The translations under genes were made by a program, and so were the position numbers. Below are positions 13,150-22,394 of a stretch of 64,000 nt of DNA, piece by piece (position 1 is the first letter of the stretch; the number at the start of each line of letters is the position of its first letter). The stretch lies in contig NZ_CP046980.1 in NCBI RefSeq assembly GCF_030408395.1, forward strand, positions 2,170,001-2,234,000. Direction: 5' to 3'. The notes below the pieces were generated by a model. That model was not told where the DNA came from. It saw nothing but the letters and a program-made list of their open reading frames with translations, and did not search any database. The DNA is from Corynebacterium aquatimens. Lineage in GTDB: Bacteria > Actinomycetota > Actinomycetes > Mycobacteriales > Mycobacteriaceae.

Positions 13150-13754
13150 CTCACGCGGGGTTGTTCATCCACGGCTGCCGCTATATACACACCGCGACAA
13201 CACCCGCTAGTAGATGGTCGTCTAAAATTTGGATTAGTTACCTGTGGAAAACCGACCCCAGGGACCACAAAATCACCTTGTCAAACCGTGTTTTCTCAAG
13301 CATCGTGCTTGACGTAAACGATCTGACAAGGCTTTTCAAAATGAACCCTCGGTCTCGGCTTCCAGCGCAACGATCAACCTTAGACCATCGCGCGGGGTTT
13401 GTAAAGGGACCGAAGGTGTCCCCAGAAATTAATTGCCGATTTCGCATGTGCGAGATAAGTCGCTGTCCCGCAACTAGCCCCTCCTCCCCTGACCTGGCAG
13501 CGGCCAGCTCACCCCCCTTCCCTCCCCACACCTCGCGTCCCCTGCAACGCAACCGCGCGGGAGGGAAACCCTTTTCCCGTAGATCCGTTCGGAAATCAGC
13601 CGAGGGCGACCTGGGGTTTTTCCGCCGAAAATTCGTACGGATCTACACCAAGCCCGCGGACTCGGTTGCGGCACCGCGCATGCCCGTCTTACGTGACCCC
13701 TTCCATGACCGATTGACGTACACTGTGTGTACAGACCACATACGGGACGGAAAC
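13150..13754. promoter_or_regulatory. 605-bp spacer: rpoB leader/promoter and TA promoter, divergent
   Basis: No convincing gene: the short frames on both strands are Arg/Pro-rich and lack ribosome sites. The left part must hold the rpoB promoter and a long 5' leader; candidate hexamers on the minus strand include TTGACA near 13280, but I cannot fix a −10. The right end holds the promoter and operator of the toxin-antitoxin pair (TTGACG at 13713-13718 overlapping the palindrome). Confidence 0.5.
13718..13732. promoter_or_regulatory. perfect palindromic operator GTACAC-TGT-GTGTAC before the TA operon
   Basis: A perfect 6+6 inverted repeat with a 3-nt centre, 23 bp upstream of the antitoxin ATG and overlapping a TTGACG hexamer. 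Ribbon-helix-helix antitoxins of the DUF1778/TacA class autoregulate by binding such palindromes, so this is the likely antitoxin site. Confidence 0.6.
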
Positions 13755-14042
13755 ATGACCACTGAAACAAAGGACAAGCGGCTCCAGTTGCGCGCCACTG
13801 CGTCGCAGGACGCCCGGCTGCGCGAGGCCGCCAAGACCGAAGAAGTAAGCGTTACCGAGTTTGTCCTCGCCAGCGCTCTGGCCAAGGCTGACACGGTTCT
13901 AGCTGATAAGCGTTATTTCTTTCTGAGCTCGGAACAATATAACGAGTTTCTCGAGGCACTGGAAAAACCGGTCCGGGGACCCAAGTACCAAGCGCTCATG
14001 ACAGGCGAGACCGTCTTTGGGAAGGATTTCACGCTTGATTAA
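13755..14042 (+). CDS. DUF1778/TacA-like ribbon-helix-helix antitoxin
   Basis: 95 aa. The N-terminal half (RLQLRATASQDARLREAAKTEEVSVTEFVLASALAKAD, split) is the ribbon-helix-helix of DUF1778 antitoxins: KDKRLQLRAT strand, two helices, VTEFVL. The C-terminal half (FFLSSEQYNEFLEALEKPV) is the toxin-neutralising tail typical of the family. It pairs with the acetyltransferase toxin directly downstream. Good spacing from GGGACGG to the ATG. Probably represses its own promoter through the palindrome at 13718. Confidence 0.9.
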   Translation: MTTETKDKRLQLRATASQDARLREAAKTEEVSVTEFVLASALAKADTVLADKRYFFLSSEQYNEFLEALEKPVRGPKYQALMTGETVFGKDFTLD

Positions 14043-14532
14043 AGGGGGGCCCGGGGGGATTGTCCAGCCAACCCGTGTGCTGGACAAGAAAGATAACTCG
14101 CGCAATTTCTGCTCTGGAATCGACGAGCTCGATCTGTGGCTCCGCCGCTTCGCATGGAAGAACCAGAAAGCCAAGAACTCAGTAACATACGTGAGCACGG
14201 TTAACGACGAGGTCGTCGGTTACTACTGCCTCTCCGCGGGCAGTGTACTCAAGGACGAGCTTCCCACAGGATTACCCGGCGGCAACCGACCCATAATGAC
14301 GCCCGTCATAATTCTTGGCCGCTTCGCCGTAGACAAGCGCGCTCAAGGAAAGGGCTTAGGCACCGCACTACTTCGCGACGCCATCGTGCGCGCCGAGTCC
14401 GCCTCCACGACAATCGGCGCCATGGGCCTTGTCATCCACCGCTACAACGAAACCGCCAAGCAGTTCTACTTAAACAAGTCCGAATTTCTCGAGTTCCCCG
14501 GACAGCCTTTGCACCTGCTGCTTCCGCTCTAA
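14017..14532 (+). CDS. GNAT acetyltransferase toxin, TacT/AtaT type
   Basis: 171 aa from the TTG at 14017, overlapping the antitoxin by 26 bp. Family toxins acetylate the amino acid on charged tRNA and stop translation. Seen here: the N-terminal signature FCSGIDELDLWLRRFA; the acetyl-CoA loop RAQGKGLGTALLRDAI (about residues 107-122) after IILGRFAVD; and the catalytic C-terminal Tyr in ETAKQFYLNKSEF. The true start is uncertain because the first clear family residues begin near 14059. Between antitoxin stop and that point lies GGGGGGCCCGGGGGG (14044-14058), two slippage-prone G6 runs inside or just before the frame. Confidence 0.85.
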   Translation: MGRISRLIKGGPGGIVQPTRVLDKKDNSRNFCSGIDELDLWLRRFAWKNQKAKNSVTYVSTVNDEVVGYYCLSAGSVLKDELPTGLPGGNRPIMTPVIILGRFAVDKRAQGKGLGTALLRDAIVRAESASTTIGAMGLVIHRYNETAKQFYLNKSEFLEFPGQPLHLLLPL

Positions 14533-14591
14533 CACTCATGACGAGCAGCATCTCGTAGCCACCGCGCGGGCGGGTCGGGGGTGGAGCGGGG

Positions 14592-15881
14592 TTAGCGCTC
14601 CATGACGTCGTGGCGGACGATGGTCTGGTCGCGGCCGGGGCCAACGCCGATGTAGGAGATCGGCGCGCCGGAGAGCTCTTCGAGGCGGAGGACGTAGTCC
14701 TTGGCGCGCTGCGGAAGGTCGTCGAAGGAGGTGATGTCGGTGATGTCCTCATCCCAGGCCGGCATGGTTTCGAAGATCGGCTCGGCGTGGTGGAATTCGG
14801 TTTGGGTGAGTGGCATTTCGTCGTAACGCGTGCCGTCGACGTCGTAGGCGACGCAGATGGGGATTTCCCCGATACCAGTCAGCACATCCAGCTTGGTCAG
14901 GAAGTAATCCGTAAAGCCGTTGACGCGGGATGCGTAGCGGGCGATGACGGAGTCGTACCACCCGCAGCGGCGTTTGCGGCCGGTGTTCACGCCGACTTCG
15001 CCGCCGACTTCTTGCAGGTAGTCGCCCCATTTGTCAAAGAGTTCCGTGGGGAAAGGCCCGGCGCCGACGCGGGTGGTGTAGGCCTTAATAATGCCCAGCG
15101 ACGCAGTAATCCGCGTCGGCCCGATGCCCGATCCCACGCAGGCGCCGCCGGCGGTCGGGTTCGACGAGGTCACAAACGGATACGTTCCATGGTCCACGTC
15201 CAGCATGGTCGCCTGGCCGCCTTCCATGAGGACGTGTTCGCCGCGATCCAGAGCGTCGTTAAGCGTGCGCTCAGCGTCGATGACCATGGGTTTCACGCGG
15301 TCGGCGTAGCCCATGAAGTAGTCCATGATCGCGTCGACTTCGATGGCCTTGCGGTTGTACATCTTCACCAGCATCTGGTTTTTTACGTCCAGAGCACTTT
15401 CGATCTTTTGGCGGAGGATCGATTCGTCGAAAAGATCTTGCACGCGAATGCCCACGCGGGCGACCTTGTCTGAGTACGTCGGCCCGATGCCGCGGCCGGT
15501 CGTGCCAATCGCGCGTTTGCCTAAGAAGCGCTCCTGCACTTTGTCCAGCGTTTGGTGGTACGGCGCGACGAGGTGCGCGTTCGAGCTGATCCGCAGCCGT
15601 GACGCGTTCGCGCCGCGCGCCTCCAGCCCGTCGATCTCGCTGAAGAGCGCCTCAAGGTTGATCACCACGCCGTTACCCAGCACGGGCGTGGCATTTTCAC
15701 TCAGCACACCCGCGGGCAGCAGCTTAAGCTCATATTTCTCACCGCCAACAACCACCGTGTGACCAGCGTTGTTGCCGCCGTTGGGCTTGACCACGTAATC
15801 AACGCGGCCGCCCAGGATGTCCGTGGCCTTGCCTTTGCCCTCGTCGCCCCATTGAGCACCGACGATGATGATGGCGGACAT
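14592..15881 (-). CDS. purA: adenylosuccinate synthetase
   Basis: 429 aa. Joins IMP and aspartate with GTP to give adenylosuccinate in AMP synthesis. N-terminal GTP loop [14 protein letters not shown] (residues 7-20), IMP-binding NGGNNAGHT (about 38-46), active-site segments [10 protein letters not shown] and [11 protein letters not shown], and [13 protein letters not shown] near residue 305. ATG at 15881 is chosen because AAGGGGAG lies directly upstream and the protein then begins [16 protein letters not shown] as in other PurA proteins. It converges with the TA toxin and is divergent from the next gene (41-bp gap). Confidence 0.99.
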   Translation of the reverse strand: MSAIIIVGAQWGDEGKGKATDILGGRVDYVVKPNGGNNAGHTVVVGGEKYELKLLPAGVLSENATPVLGNGVVINLEALFSEIDGLEARGANASRLRISSNAHLVAPYHQTLDKVQERFLGKRAIGTTGRGIGPTYSDKVARVGIRVQDLFDESILRQKIESALDVKNQMLVKMYNRKAIEVDAIMDYFMGYADRVKPMVIDAERTLNDALDRGEHVLMEGGQATMLDVDHGTYPFVTSSNPTAGGACVGSGIGPTRITASLGIIKAYTTRVGAGPFPTELFDKWGDYLQEVGGEVGVNTGRKRRCGWYDSVIARYASRVNGFTDYFLTKLDVLTGIGEIPICVAYDVDGTRYDEMPLTQTEFHHAEPIFETMPAWDEDITDITSFDDLPQRAKDYVLRLEELSGAPISYIGVGPGRDQTIVRHDVMER

Positions 15882-15921
15882 GAGATCACTCCCCTTAGCT
15901 TGAATCCGTGCATATTGTACC

Positions 15922-16863
15922 GTGAACCGCATGCGGATCATTCACTGCGCATGCTGCGACCTGTCGATCCCCGGCACACAACGCGTCGCTTTGCCCCCCG
16001 TCCCCTCCCGCGGCGACTTACGGTTCCTTGATTCCATCGCCAAGGAGCTTTCGCTTATCGACGACACCCCCTCCCTCACCGACCTCACCTCCAACCCATC
16101 CGCCCCCTACATGGCCGAGCCAACCTTCGCGCCCCAGAAGTTCAGCGAACCCCTCCGCGTAATCGTGTCCGGTTCTGACGCTGCGCTGTCCGCCGTGTTG
16201 ACCCGCATGATGCGCGGGGATTACCTGTGGGCCGAGGTGTCCTTTATCCCTGACGTGCCTTCCTCCCAGGCACCGGCATCCCCGGCCGCAGCCGTGTGGG
16301 GACTTGAGGCTCTGAGTCGCGACGACGCCGTTGATGTCGCTCTTCATGGATCAGTCTCGCCCCTGCCGTGCATTCGCACTGACAAAGGCGAAGTCATCGC
16401 CGGCTCCGCCACGATCCTGGGCGCGGATGGCGGACCGTTTATCGGTGAAATCATCGTGGATTCTGGCGTACTCCTCTCCCAGCCAGCACCCGCCGAGCCC
16501 GGCAGCACCCAAGGATGGCTGGGCCGCGTCAAGGAGCGTCGGGCCAGCGCTCGCTTTGCGCGCGAGGCCGCTCGCGGCGCGCGGATCGTCCCCACCCAGG
16601 GCGCGCCCGGCTTGGCCGCAGCAACTCTTTTGTCAATGCCCGCGAGTGGAACCGCGCGTGGTTCCGAGCCGCGCCTGCGGCCCGATCCCGCCACGGTTCT
16701 CACCGGGCGCGCGGTCCAGGTGGGCGGGCCGGGGTTCACCGTATCGGTCGATGGCGCTGGCGGGGCCTCCGCTGCACGCGCCATCAAAACCCCAAAACCG
16801 CAGACCGCAGCCACGTTTTACCGGCATTTGCGCGACATTCAAGCAGTTCGGCCCAGCAACTAA
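15922..16863 (+). CDS. conserved corynebacterial protein of unknown function
   Basis: 313 aa, soluble. The start is GTG at 15922 or ATG at 15931, neither with a clear ribosome site. An N-terminal CACC motif (residues 9-12) looks like half a metal-binding site. The middle ([33 protein letters not shown], split) is a recognisable alpha/beta stretch; the C-terminal third is Arg/Pro/Ala-rich with a [14 protein letters not shown] strand. As I recall an unnamed protein of this type lies next to purA in other corynebacteria. No function can be assigned. Confidence 0.7.
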   Translation: MNRMRIIHCACCDLSIPGTQRVALPPVPSRGDLRFLDSIAKELSLIDDTPSLTDLTSNPSAPYMAEPTFAPQKFSEPLRVIVSGSDAALSAVLTRMMRGDYLWAEVSFIPDVPSSQAPASPAAAVWGLEALSRDDAVDVALHGSVSPLPCIRTDKGEVIAGSATILGADGGPFIGEIIVDSGVLLSQPAPAEPGSTQGWLGRVKERRASARFAREAARGARIVPTQGAPGLAAATLLSMPASGTARGSEPRLRPDPATVLTGRAVQVGGPGFTVSVDGAGGASAARAIKTPKPQTAATFYRHLRDIQAVRPSN

Positions 16864-16961
16864 TCGGTGACTACTCCGCGGTTGCCCCGCGACGGTGCCA
16901 GTGGGGCGAAAACGACCGCCGGACGACCGGAAAAACCTTAGGTTCCCCCAATCCCGGAAAA

Positions 16962-16977
16962 TGTGATTCATATCACA
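16962..16977. promoter_or_regulatory. GlxR/CRP-type binding site
   Basis: TGTGATTCATATCACA fits the corynebacterial GlxR (CRP-family) consensus TGTGA-N6-TCACA perfectly and is a near-palindrome. It lies 300 bp upstream of the stress-protein start; a degenerate half site (ATGTGATT) follows at about 16988. The 414-bp region 16864-17277 otherwise shows no gene. Confidence 0.7.
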
Positions 16978-17277
16978 TTTGTTTCGAATGTGATTCCCCG
17001 TGACCTTTCGGTGACCTATCCGCGACCGTCCCGTGCGCTGGCAGATTCCCCTCCGTTACCCCACCCCACAAAACCCCATGAAAGCCCCAAAAGCCCTTGG
17101 GTGCGCGACATAATACGGAGCATTACCCGGAACGCCCTCAAACTTTCGATTGATCTTTGGGGTGGGATGGTTGGCGCGAGCGGGCCGTCGTCAAGCGTGG
17201 CTAAGTTCGTAATTGTTCGCTTCAAACGAAACGAAAAAACCAAAAGCTTTAAAAGCGAAAGCAACAAGGAGAACATT

Positions 17278-18120
17278 ATGTCTGACTTCAACCGCATCGA
17301 GGACCTTGCAAACGCAACCGCATACGACGTAAACGGCGAGAAGGTTGGTTCCGTCAAGGACGTCTACGTTAACGACACCACCGGCCAGCCGGACTTCATC
17401 TCCGTCAACCACGGCCTGTTCGGCTCCGGCGAGTCCATCGTTCCGCTGCGCGGCCACTCCCTGACCGATGGCGACCTGCACCTCGCTTTCCCGAAGGAGC
17501 GCATCGAGGACGCTCCGGATCTGGACGAGAACGGCCACCTCACCAACGCTGACCAGGAGGCTTTCTACCGCCACTACGGTCTCGAGGGCACCGAGGACCG
17601 CGCACGTTACGCAACCGGCGCTGAGTACGACCAGACCGGCGAGGCAGCTGCAGGCGCTGGCTACGCTGCTGGCGAGAACGTTGAGGCTGACCGCCGCGAG
17701 TTCGCAGACGCTCAGGTTGCTGAGGACGGCACCCTGATCCGTTCCGAGGAGCAGCTCAACGTTGGCAAGGAGCGCGTCGAGGCTGGCCAGGTTCGCCTGC
17801 GCAAGTACGTCGTTCACGAGACCGAGACCGTCGAGGTTCCGGTTGAGCGCGAAGAGGTCCGCATCACCCGCGAGCCGATCACCGACGCTGACCGCGCTAA
17901 CTTCGACGGCCAGATCGGCGAGGCTGAGGCTTCCGTTACCCTGCACGAGGACCGCGTGACCGTGTCCAAGGAATCCGTGCCGGTTGAGAAGGTTTCCCTG
18001 GGCACCGAGACCGTTCAGGAAACCCAGCGCGTCTCCGAGGACGTTGCCAAGGAGCGCATCGAGACCGACGGCCAGGTCGTCGAGGGCGTCGAGGGCGAGC
18101 GCGGCTTCGAGAACCGCTAA
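17278..18120 (+). CDS. PRC-barrel + DUF2382 stress-response protein
   Basis: 280 aa. PRC-barrel-like N-terminus (NATAYDVNGEKVGSVKDVYVNDTTGQPDFISV, split; residues 10-90) and a C-terminal DUF2382 (YsnF/AvaK) domain (about 150-270) with the repeated strand pattern VRLRKYVVHETETVEVPVER, VRITREPITD, VTVSKESVPVEKVSLG. Family members are general stress proteins of unknown biochemistry. ATG at 17278 has AAGGAG at 6 nt. Codon use is strongly biased to GAG/GAC/CGC/GTT, suggesting high expression. A terminator follows. Confidence 0.9.
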   Translation: MSDFNRIEDLANATAYDVNGEKVGSVKDVYVNDTTGQPDFISVNHGLFGSGESIVPLRGHSLTDGDLHLAFPKERIEDAPDLDENGHLTNADQEAFYRHYGLEGTEDRARYATGAEYDQTGEAAAGAGYAAGENVEADRREFADAQVAEDGTLIRSEEQLNVGKERVEAGQVRLRKYVVHETETVEVPVEREEVRITREPITDADRANFDGQIGEAEASVTLHEDRVTVSKESVPVEKVSLGTETVQETQRVSEDVAKERIETDGQVVEGVEGERGFENR

Positions 18121-18167
18121 GCACCCCGCCCCCAACGGGCACCGTGCCTAGGCACTAATTAACTAAA

Positions 18168-18204
18168 GAAAACTGCCTTGACCGTATTGGTCGGGGCAGT
18201 TTTC
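18168..18204 (+). terminator. intrinsic terminator
   Basis: Inverted repeat GAAAACTGCCTTGACC / GGTCGGGGCAGTTTTC with loop GTATT, ending in a T-rich run; 48 bp after the stress-protein stop. Confidence 0.85.
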
Positions 18205-18263
18205 GTTTCTAAGTCGGGCCCGCGGGCCTTCGCGGGCCGCCGCGGGCCTCCGCGCCCCAGGAC

Positions 18264-18369
18264 CGATTCGCGAAATTTTGATTTGCTGTCATGGCACCGA
18301 AATCGCCCAGGGCTGTGACCTGCGACGATGCGAGGCCTATCGAAAGTTGGATACAAATTTCGCGAATCG
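18264..18369. repeat. 106-bp dispersed repeat, copy A
   Basis: Begins CGATTCGCGAAATTT and ends with its exact complement AAATTTCGCGAATCG (15-bp perfect terminal inverted repeat). Core words shared with copies B (19680) and C (36509): TTTTGATTTGCTG after the left end, TGTGACCTG in the centre, and CTATCGAAAGTTGG before the right end. No open frame. It lies between the DUF559 gene and the stress gene. Confidence 0.93.
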
Positions 18370-18437
18370 CCCCTTCGCGGCGGGGCGGACCGCCCGGCCC
18401 GGGATCGGGTCCGGGCGGCGAATCGCGCGTCCGCGGG

Positions 18438-19619
18438 TTAGGGGAGCTCCGGCAGGCCGCCCACTCGCGCCCGGAGCGCAACCGCAAGGTATTCGGGAAG
18501 ATCCGCCAGGGTATTCGCGGACAGGCGCAATACGATCCAGCCCTGGGCCTCGAGTTCCAAATAGATGCGCGCATCCCGATCGCGCTGCTTCCGGGCGAGG
18601 TGGTGTTCCCCGTCGTACATGATCGCGATTTTGAGCTCAACCAGCGCTAGATCCAGCACCGTTATCAGCCGCTCCCCTTTGAACACAGGCACCTGCTCGC
18701 TCACCTGCAGCTTCAGCGCGCGGACCGCGGCCCAGAATTTCGACGGGATCGCCAGGCTGTCCCAGAATTCCTGGGACGCGAGCCTCGGCTCGGTCAACAG
18801 AATTTTAAGGAGCATGCGCACCTCGGTCTCCTTCGGTGAATCGGCAAGCTCACTGGAAAGCCGCAGTGCTTTCAACAGCCATTTTCGGTCCACTTTCCCG
18901 CGGGCGGCGTCGAGGATGTCGTGGGGGTGGATCCCGAGGTGGCGGCGGGTCGCGTCGATAAGCGAAATTGCTCGAAAGAGCACGGCATCCGCAAACCACG
19001 CAGGGGTGGGCCATTGGTGGAAGCCGGAGCGAAGGTGCTTAAGCGTATCGACGACAGCGACCGCGGGCGCACTGATAGCAACCGGCCGTCGATCGTAGAA
19101 GACAGTCCACGTTTCGCTCGCGTATCGACGAAAGACCGTGGGGCTGCGCGCCATCCCCAACTTTGTGAGTCGGACGGGGCCCGCGAGGGTGGTGTCGCAT
19201 GCGTCGCCGAAGAAACCGAGACCGAAGACCATCAATGCGCTCAACCCGATGATGACGTATCCGGGGCGCTCAAGCGCCATCGCGACCGCGCGCGCTGCAG
19301 CGATAACGTTGAACTGGATGCGCCTTGGATGATGAAAGGCCTGCAGCGAGGCGAGGTGCGCGGAACGCTCTGTGCCGTCATTGGGCAAAAACCAGTACTT
19401 GCCGGAGACGAGCTCGCCAAGGCCTTGCGTATTGATCCACCCCTCGACCGAATGGAAGATGGACATGTTGTTTTCCAACTTCACCGGGGGTTTGAGTGGT
19501 TCTGGTGTTGGGTGTTTTGGGGTTGGGTGTTCTGGGGTTGGGTGTTCTGGGTGCGGGTGTTCTGGATGTGAGTGTTCGGGGTATGGGTGTACTGATTTTC
19601 TGTAATTAGGGTTTTTCAT
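18438..19619 (-). CDS. DUF559-type nuclease-fold protein with a Pro-Glu-His-Pro N-terminal repeat
   Basis: 393 aa. The C-terminal 100 residues fit DUF559 (PD-(D/E)XK-like, related to the VSR endonuclease fold): DLALVELKIAIMYDGEHH, RDRDARIYLELEAQGWIVLRLS. A hydrophobic stretch lies near residues 120-140 (GYVIIGLSALMVFGLGFFG). The first 45 residues are a low-complexity HPxPEH repeat from a degenerate 12-15 bp tandem. ATG at 19466 (MSIFHSVEGW) is an alternative start that omits it. The gene sits exactly between copies A and B of the 106-bp repeat. Function unknown; DUF559 proteins are often linked to mobile or defence loci. Confidence 0.75.
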   Translation of the reverse strand: MKNPNYRKSVHPYPEHSHPEHPHPEHPTPEHPTPKHPTPEPLKPPVKLENNMSIFHSVEGWINTQGLGELVSGKYWFLPNDGTERSAHLASLQAFHHPRRIQFNVIAAARAVAMALERPGYVIIGLSALMVFGLGFFGDACDTTLAGPVRLTKLGMARSPTVFRRYASETWTVFYDRRPVAISAPAVAVVDTLKHLRSGFHQWPTPAWFADAVLFRAISLIDATRRHLGIHPHDILDAARGKVDRKWLLKALRLSSELADSPKETEVRMLLKILLTEPRLASQEFWDSLAIPSKFWAAVRALKLQVSEQVPVFKGERLITVLDLALVELKIAIMYDGEHHLARKQRDRDARIYLELEAQGWIVLRLSANTLADLPEYLAVALRARVGGLPELP

Positions 19620-19679
19620 ACCCTTTAGACTGCGGCGAGCGAGTCCAGGTTCCCTGTGGTGATGAACGTCTCACAACGG

Positions 19680-19785
19680 CGATTCGCGAAATTTTGATTT
19701 GCTGATGTCTCACCAATTTAGCCCGAGCCTGTGACCTGGGGTTTTAAAAGGCCTATCGAAAGTTGGTTACTAATTTCGCGTATCG
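19680..19785. repeat. 106-bp dispersed repeat, copy B
   Basis: Same length and ends as copy A with two mismatches in the right inverted repeat (AATTTCGCGTATCG). Its right end supplies the last four codons and the TAG stop of the FUSC-family gene, so insertion altered that protein's C-terminus. Confidence 0.93.
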
Positions 19786-21083
19786 GTCGTGAGGTCGGTC
19801 GTGAGGTCGGGCGCGAAGCCAGGGTGATCCGATGTTGGTGCGAGCGTCGCGATGGCCTTCTCCCGGGGGACGCCGCAAATCTGGAGAAGATCAACGATCA
19901 GGGAACGCGACTGCCCCAAGATCACCGCTGCGGACAACGCCGGGCGATCCTGGCCAGGAACATCAAGGACATCAAGGCCAGTTTTGGCTGCGAGAACGCG
20001 CAGGCGTTGCTCAAGCTCAGGAATTTTCTCGGCACGGGCTTGCTTGAAGGGGCTTGGGGTCTTAGTGAACCCGAGCGCGGCCGAGCGGTCGCGGCTGTAC
20101 CTGGGCAAACGCCGGAACGGAGAGTCGTAGACGGCAGCGATGTCGAGGGTGATGTCCGCAAGTTCGTTGAGGATTTCAAGCTGGGTGTCTGAGACCGGAT
20201 CGCGGTCTTCAGCAAGAACTAAAGCGCGGCGGACCAGCACGCGGGTGTTGCGGATCGCGTTATCGGTGGGAACTGCGACTTGGGATAGAGAGGTGACCTC
20301 ACCACGAGTACGCCAGAAGAACGGGGACAAACGTGCCTGTTCACGGCCGTATTTTGTGGCGGATGAGATGGCATCGATGCCGGTTTGGGTTCCGCGAATC
20401 GTTTCCAGGGCCGCCGCCGTAGTGTCGCGGGGGGCAGAACGGGTCGGGGTGGCGGTCGGGCTAGTGGCTGGTGCGGTGGTTTGGGCGTTGCGGAGGGAGG
20501 AGGAGACGTCGCTAAGCACGGCGCTCAGGACCTTGAGCACGCTGGCGATTTCTAGGCGCGCGGCGGTGAGTGGCGCGGTGGGCAACAAGCCGAGCACCAC
20601 GAGTCCAACGAGCGACCCGATGAAGGCGTCGATCGTGCGGTCGATGCCGGTCACGGCGGAACCTGGCGGCAGGATCGTCGCGATGAGCACCGAGCCAATC
20701 GCGCACTGAGCTGCGACTAGTTCCGATTTTGTGAAGAATGACGCGAACAGCAGCGACACCGTGACGGCGAGCGCGATCTGCCAGCCGCCGGCACCCAACG
20801 GGGCGAAGAACAGGTCACCGAGCAGAACGCCGAAAACGCAGCCGAGGGAGATGTCGAAGGCGCGGTTGATGCGCTCGCCGCCAGAGAAACCAACGATCAG
20901 AACGACCGATACCGGCGCGAAGAAGGGTTGGTGGTGGCCTACCCATTCGTGGGCGATCCAGTAGGCCAAACCCGCGGCGAGGCCAATCTGCAGGGCGGGC
21001 AAGATGCGCCGCAGAACGCGCTCCGCGCGCGCCGTTAAAGATTGTTGCGCGGCGACCCGCGCGCGCGTCGTAATGTGGTTCAC
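19770..21083 (-). CDS. FUSC-family inner-membrane protein (aromatic acid/DUF2955-type exporter)
   Basis: 437 aa. About six membrane helices in residues 25-175 (ILPALQIGLAAGLAYWIAHEW; FFAPVSVVLIVGFSG; ISLGCVFGVLLGDLFFAPLG; IALAVTVSLLFASFF; AIGSVLIATILPPGS; FIGSLVGLVVLGLLP) with the FUSC motif ER(I/V)xxxxxGxxxG, then a soluble helical C-terminal half containing a Thr/Pro insert (TTAPATSPTATPTRS). The family includes efflux components and membrane stress proteins; substrate unknown. The C-terminal TTDLTTDT repeat and stop come from a small 12-bp tandem plus repeat copy B. Confidence 0.8.
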   Translation of the reverse strand: MNHITTRARVAAQQSLTARAERVLRRILPALQIGLAAGLAYWIAHEWVGHHQPFFAPVSVVLIVGFSGGERINRAFDISLGCVFGVLLGDLFFAPLGAGGWQIALAVTVSLLFASFFTKSELVAAQCAIGSVLIATILPPGSAVTGIDRTIDAFIGSLVGLVVLGLLPTAPLTAARLEIASVLKVLSAVLSDVSSSLRNAQTTAPATSPTATPTRSAPRDTTAAALETIRGTQTGIDAISSATKYGREQARLSPFFWRTRGEVTSLSQVAVPTDNAIRNTRVLVRRALVLAEDRDPVSDTQLEILNELADITLDIAAVYDSPFRRLPRYSRDRSAALGFTKTPSPFKQARAEKIPELEQRLRVLAAKTGLDVLDVPGQDRPALSAAVILGQSRSLIVDLLQICGVPREKAIATLAPTSDHPGFAPDLTTDLTTDTRN

Positions 21084-21201
21084 GGGATCAGAGTAAACCA
21101 GCCGGCCGCGCGTGTGGGGCCGGGGGCTCGGAGTGCCGGGGCCGGTGCTGGGCGCCGGTGCCGGGCGCGGGGGTGAGCCGCGGCGAGGGATTGAGGCAAA
21201 G

Positions 21202-21243
21202 AAAACCCGCCGCGCGGCGCGGGGAGAGCGGGCGGCGGGTTAT
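21202..21243 (-). terminator. terminator downstream of fda
   Basis: AACCCGCCGC / GCGGCGGGTT stem with an additional CGCGC core, about 20 bp past the fda stop; on the minus strand it ends in TTTTCTTT. A GCTTATCGACG word (21245, complement) lies between the stop and the hairpin. Confidence 0.8.
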
Positions 21244-21262
21244 TCGTCGATAAGCAAAGGTG

Positions 21263-22297
21263 CTACTTCGACAGGGTCTTGCCCACGGAGTGGAGGTCCT
21301 GGCAGGCTTCAACGACACGCTCGGCCATGGAGACCTCGGCCTTCTTCATGTAGGAGCGCGGGTCGTAGACCTTCTTGTTGCCCACTTCGCCGTCGACCTT
21401 GAGCACGCCGTCGTAGTTCTGGAACATGTGGGTCACGATCGGGCGGGTGAACGCGTACTGGGTGTCGGTGTCCACGTTCATCTTGATCACGCCGTAGCGC
21501 AGAGCTTCCTCGATCTTCTCCTTCTCGGAGCCGGAGCCACCGTGGAAGACGAAGTCGAACGGCTTGGAGCCCTCTTCGAGCCCAAGCTTGGCGATGGCCA
21601 CCTTCTGGCCCTCATCCAGAACCTCCGGGCGCAGCTTCACATTGCCCGGCTTGTACACGCCGTGGACGTTGCCGAAGGTAGCGGCGAGCAGGTAGCGGCC
21701 CTTCTCACCAGTACCGATGGCGTCGATGGTCTTTTCAAAATCCTCAGGCGTGGTGTAGAGATTCGCGCCGGCTTTCGCCTCAACGCCGTCTTCCTCGCCG
21801 CCGACGACGCCGATCTCAACCTCGAGGATGATGTTCGCGTTGTGAGCCTTCTCCAGCAGCTCCTGGGCGATTTCCAGGTTCTCATCGATCGGGATAGCGG
21901 AGCCGTCCCACATGTGGGACTGGAACAGTGGGAGTTCGCCGCGGTCCACGCGCTCCTGGGAGATCGCGATCAGCGGGCGGACGTACTCATCCAGAACTTC
22001 CTTCTGGCAGTGGTCCGTGTGCAGCGCCACGTTGATGTCGTAGTGCGCGGCAACTTCGTGCGCGAACTGGGCCAGTGCCTTCGCGCCGGCGACCTTGTTC
22101 TTCACGGACTGGCCGGAGCCGAACTCCGCACCGCCGGTGGAAAATTGGATAATGCCGTCGGACTCAGCCTCGGCGAAACCACGCAGAGCTGCGTTGATGG
22201 TCTCCGAGCTGGTGCAGTTGATGGCCGGGAAGGCGAAGCCGCCTGCCTTGGCGCGGTCGAGCATTTCGTTGTAGACCTCAGGGGTTGCGATAGGCAT
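21263..22297 (-). CDS. fda: class II fructose-bisphosphate aldolase
   Basis: 344 aa. Zinc-dependent cleavage of fructose-1,6-bisphosphate to DHAP and glyceraldehyde-3-phosphate. Landmarks: FAFPAINCTSSETINAAL at the N-terminus, the catalytic/zinc segment HTDHCQKEVLDEY (about residue 96), EVEIGVVGGEEDG zinc/active-site acidic segment, GNVHGVYKPGNVKL, and the phosphate-binding VFHGGSGS. ATG at 22297; AAAGGA just upstream. Monocistronic, with its own terminator; the GH76 gene is upstream in the same direction. Confidence 0.98.
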   Translation of the reverse strand: MPIATPEVYNEMLDRAKAGGFAFPAINCTSSETINAALRGFAEAESDGIIQFSTGGAEFGSGQSVKNKVAGAKALAQFAHEVAAHYDINVALHTDHCQKEVLDEYVRPLIAISQERVDRGELPLFQSHMWDGSAIPIDENLEIAQELLEKAHNANIILEVEIGVVGGEEDGVEAKAGANLYTTPEDFEKTIDAIGTGEKGRYLLAATFGNVHGVYKPGNVKLRPEVLDEGQKVAIAKLGLEEGSKPFDFVFHGGSGSEKEKIEEALRYGVIKMNVDTDTQYAFTRPIVTHMFQNYDGVLKVDGEVGNKKVYDPRSYMKKAEVSMAERVVEACQDLHSVGKTLSK

Positions 22298-22394
22298 GTA
22301 TCGAGTCCTTTACTTTTGATGGCAGTGACACTTCCATACCTACCACTTTCGGCCGACGTTCGCCGCAGCTAAGCACGCTTATCGACGACCGGCC

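Noticed and set aside
13238..13552. Gene in the rpoB upstream spacer
   Set aside because: Frames on both strands are short, Arg/Gly/Pro-rich and without ribosome sites.
14041..14060. G-quadruplex at the TA junction
   Set aside because: Only two G6 runs separated by CCC, not four tracts; a slippage tract is the better reading.
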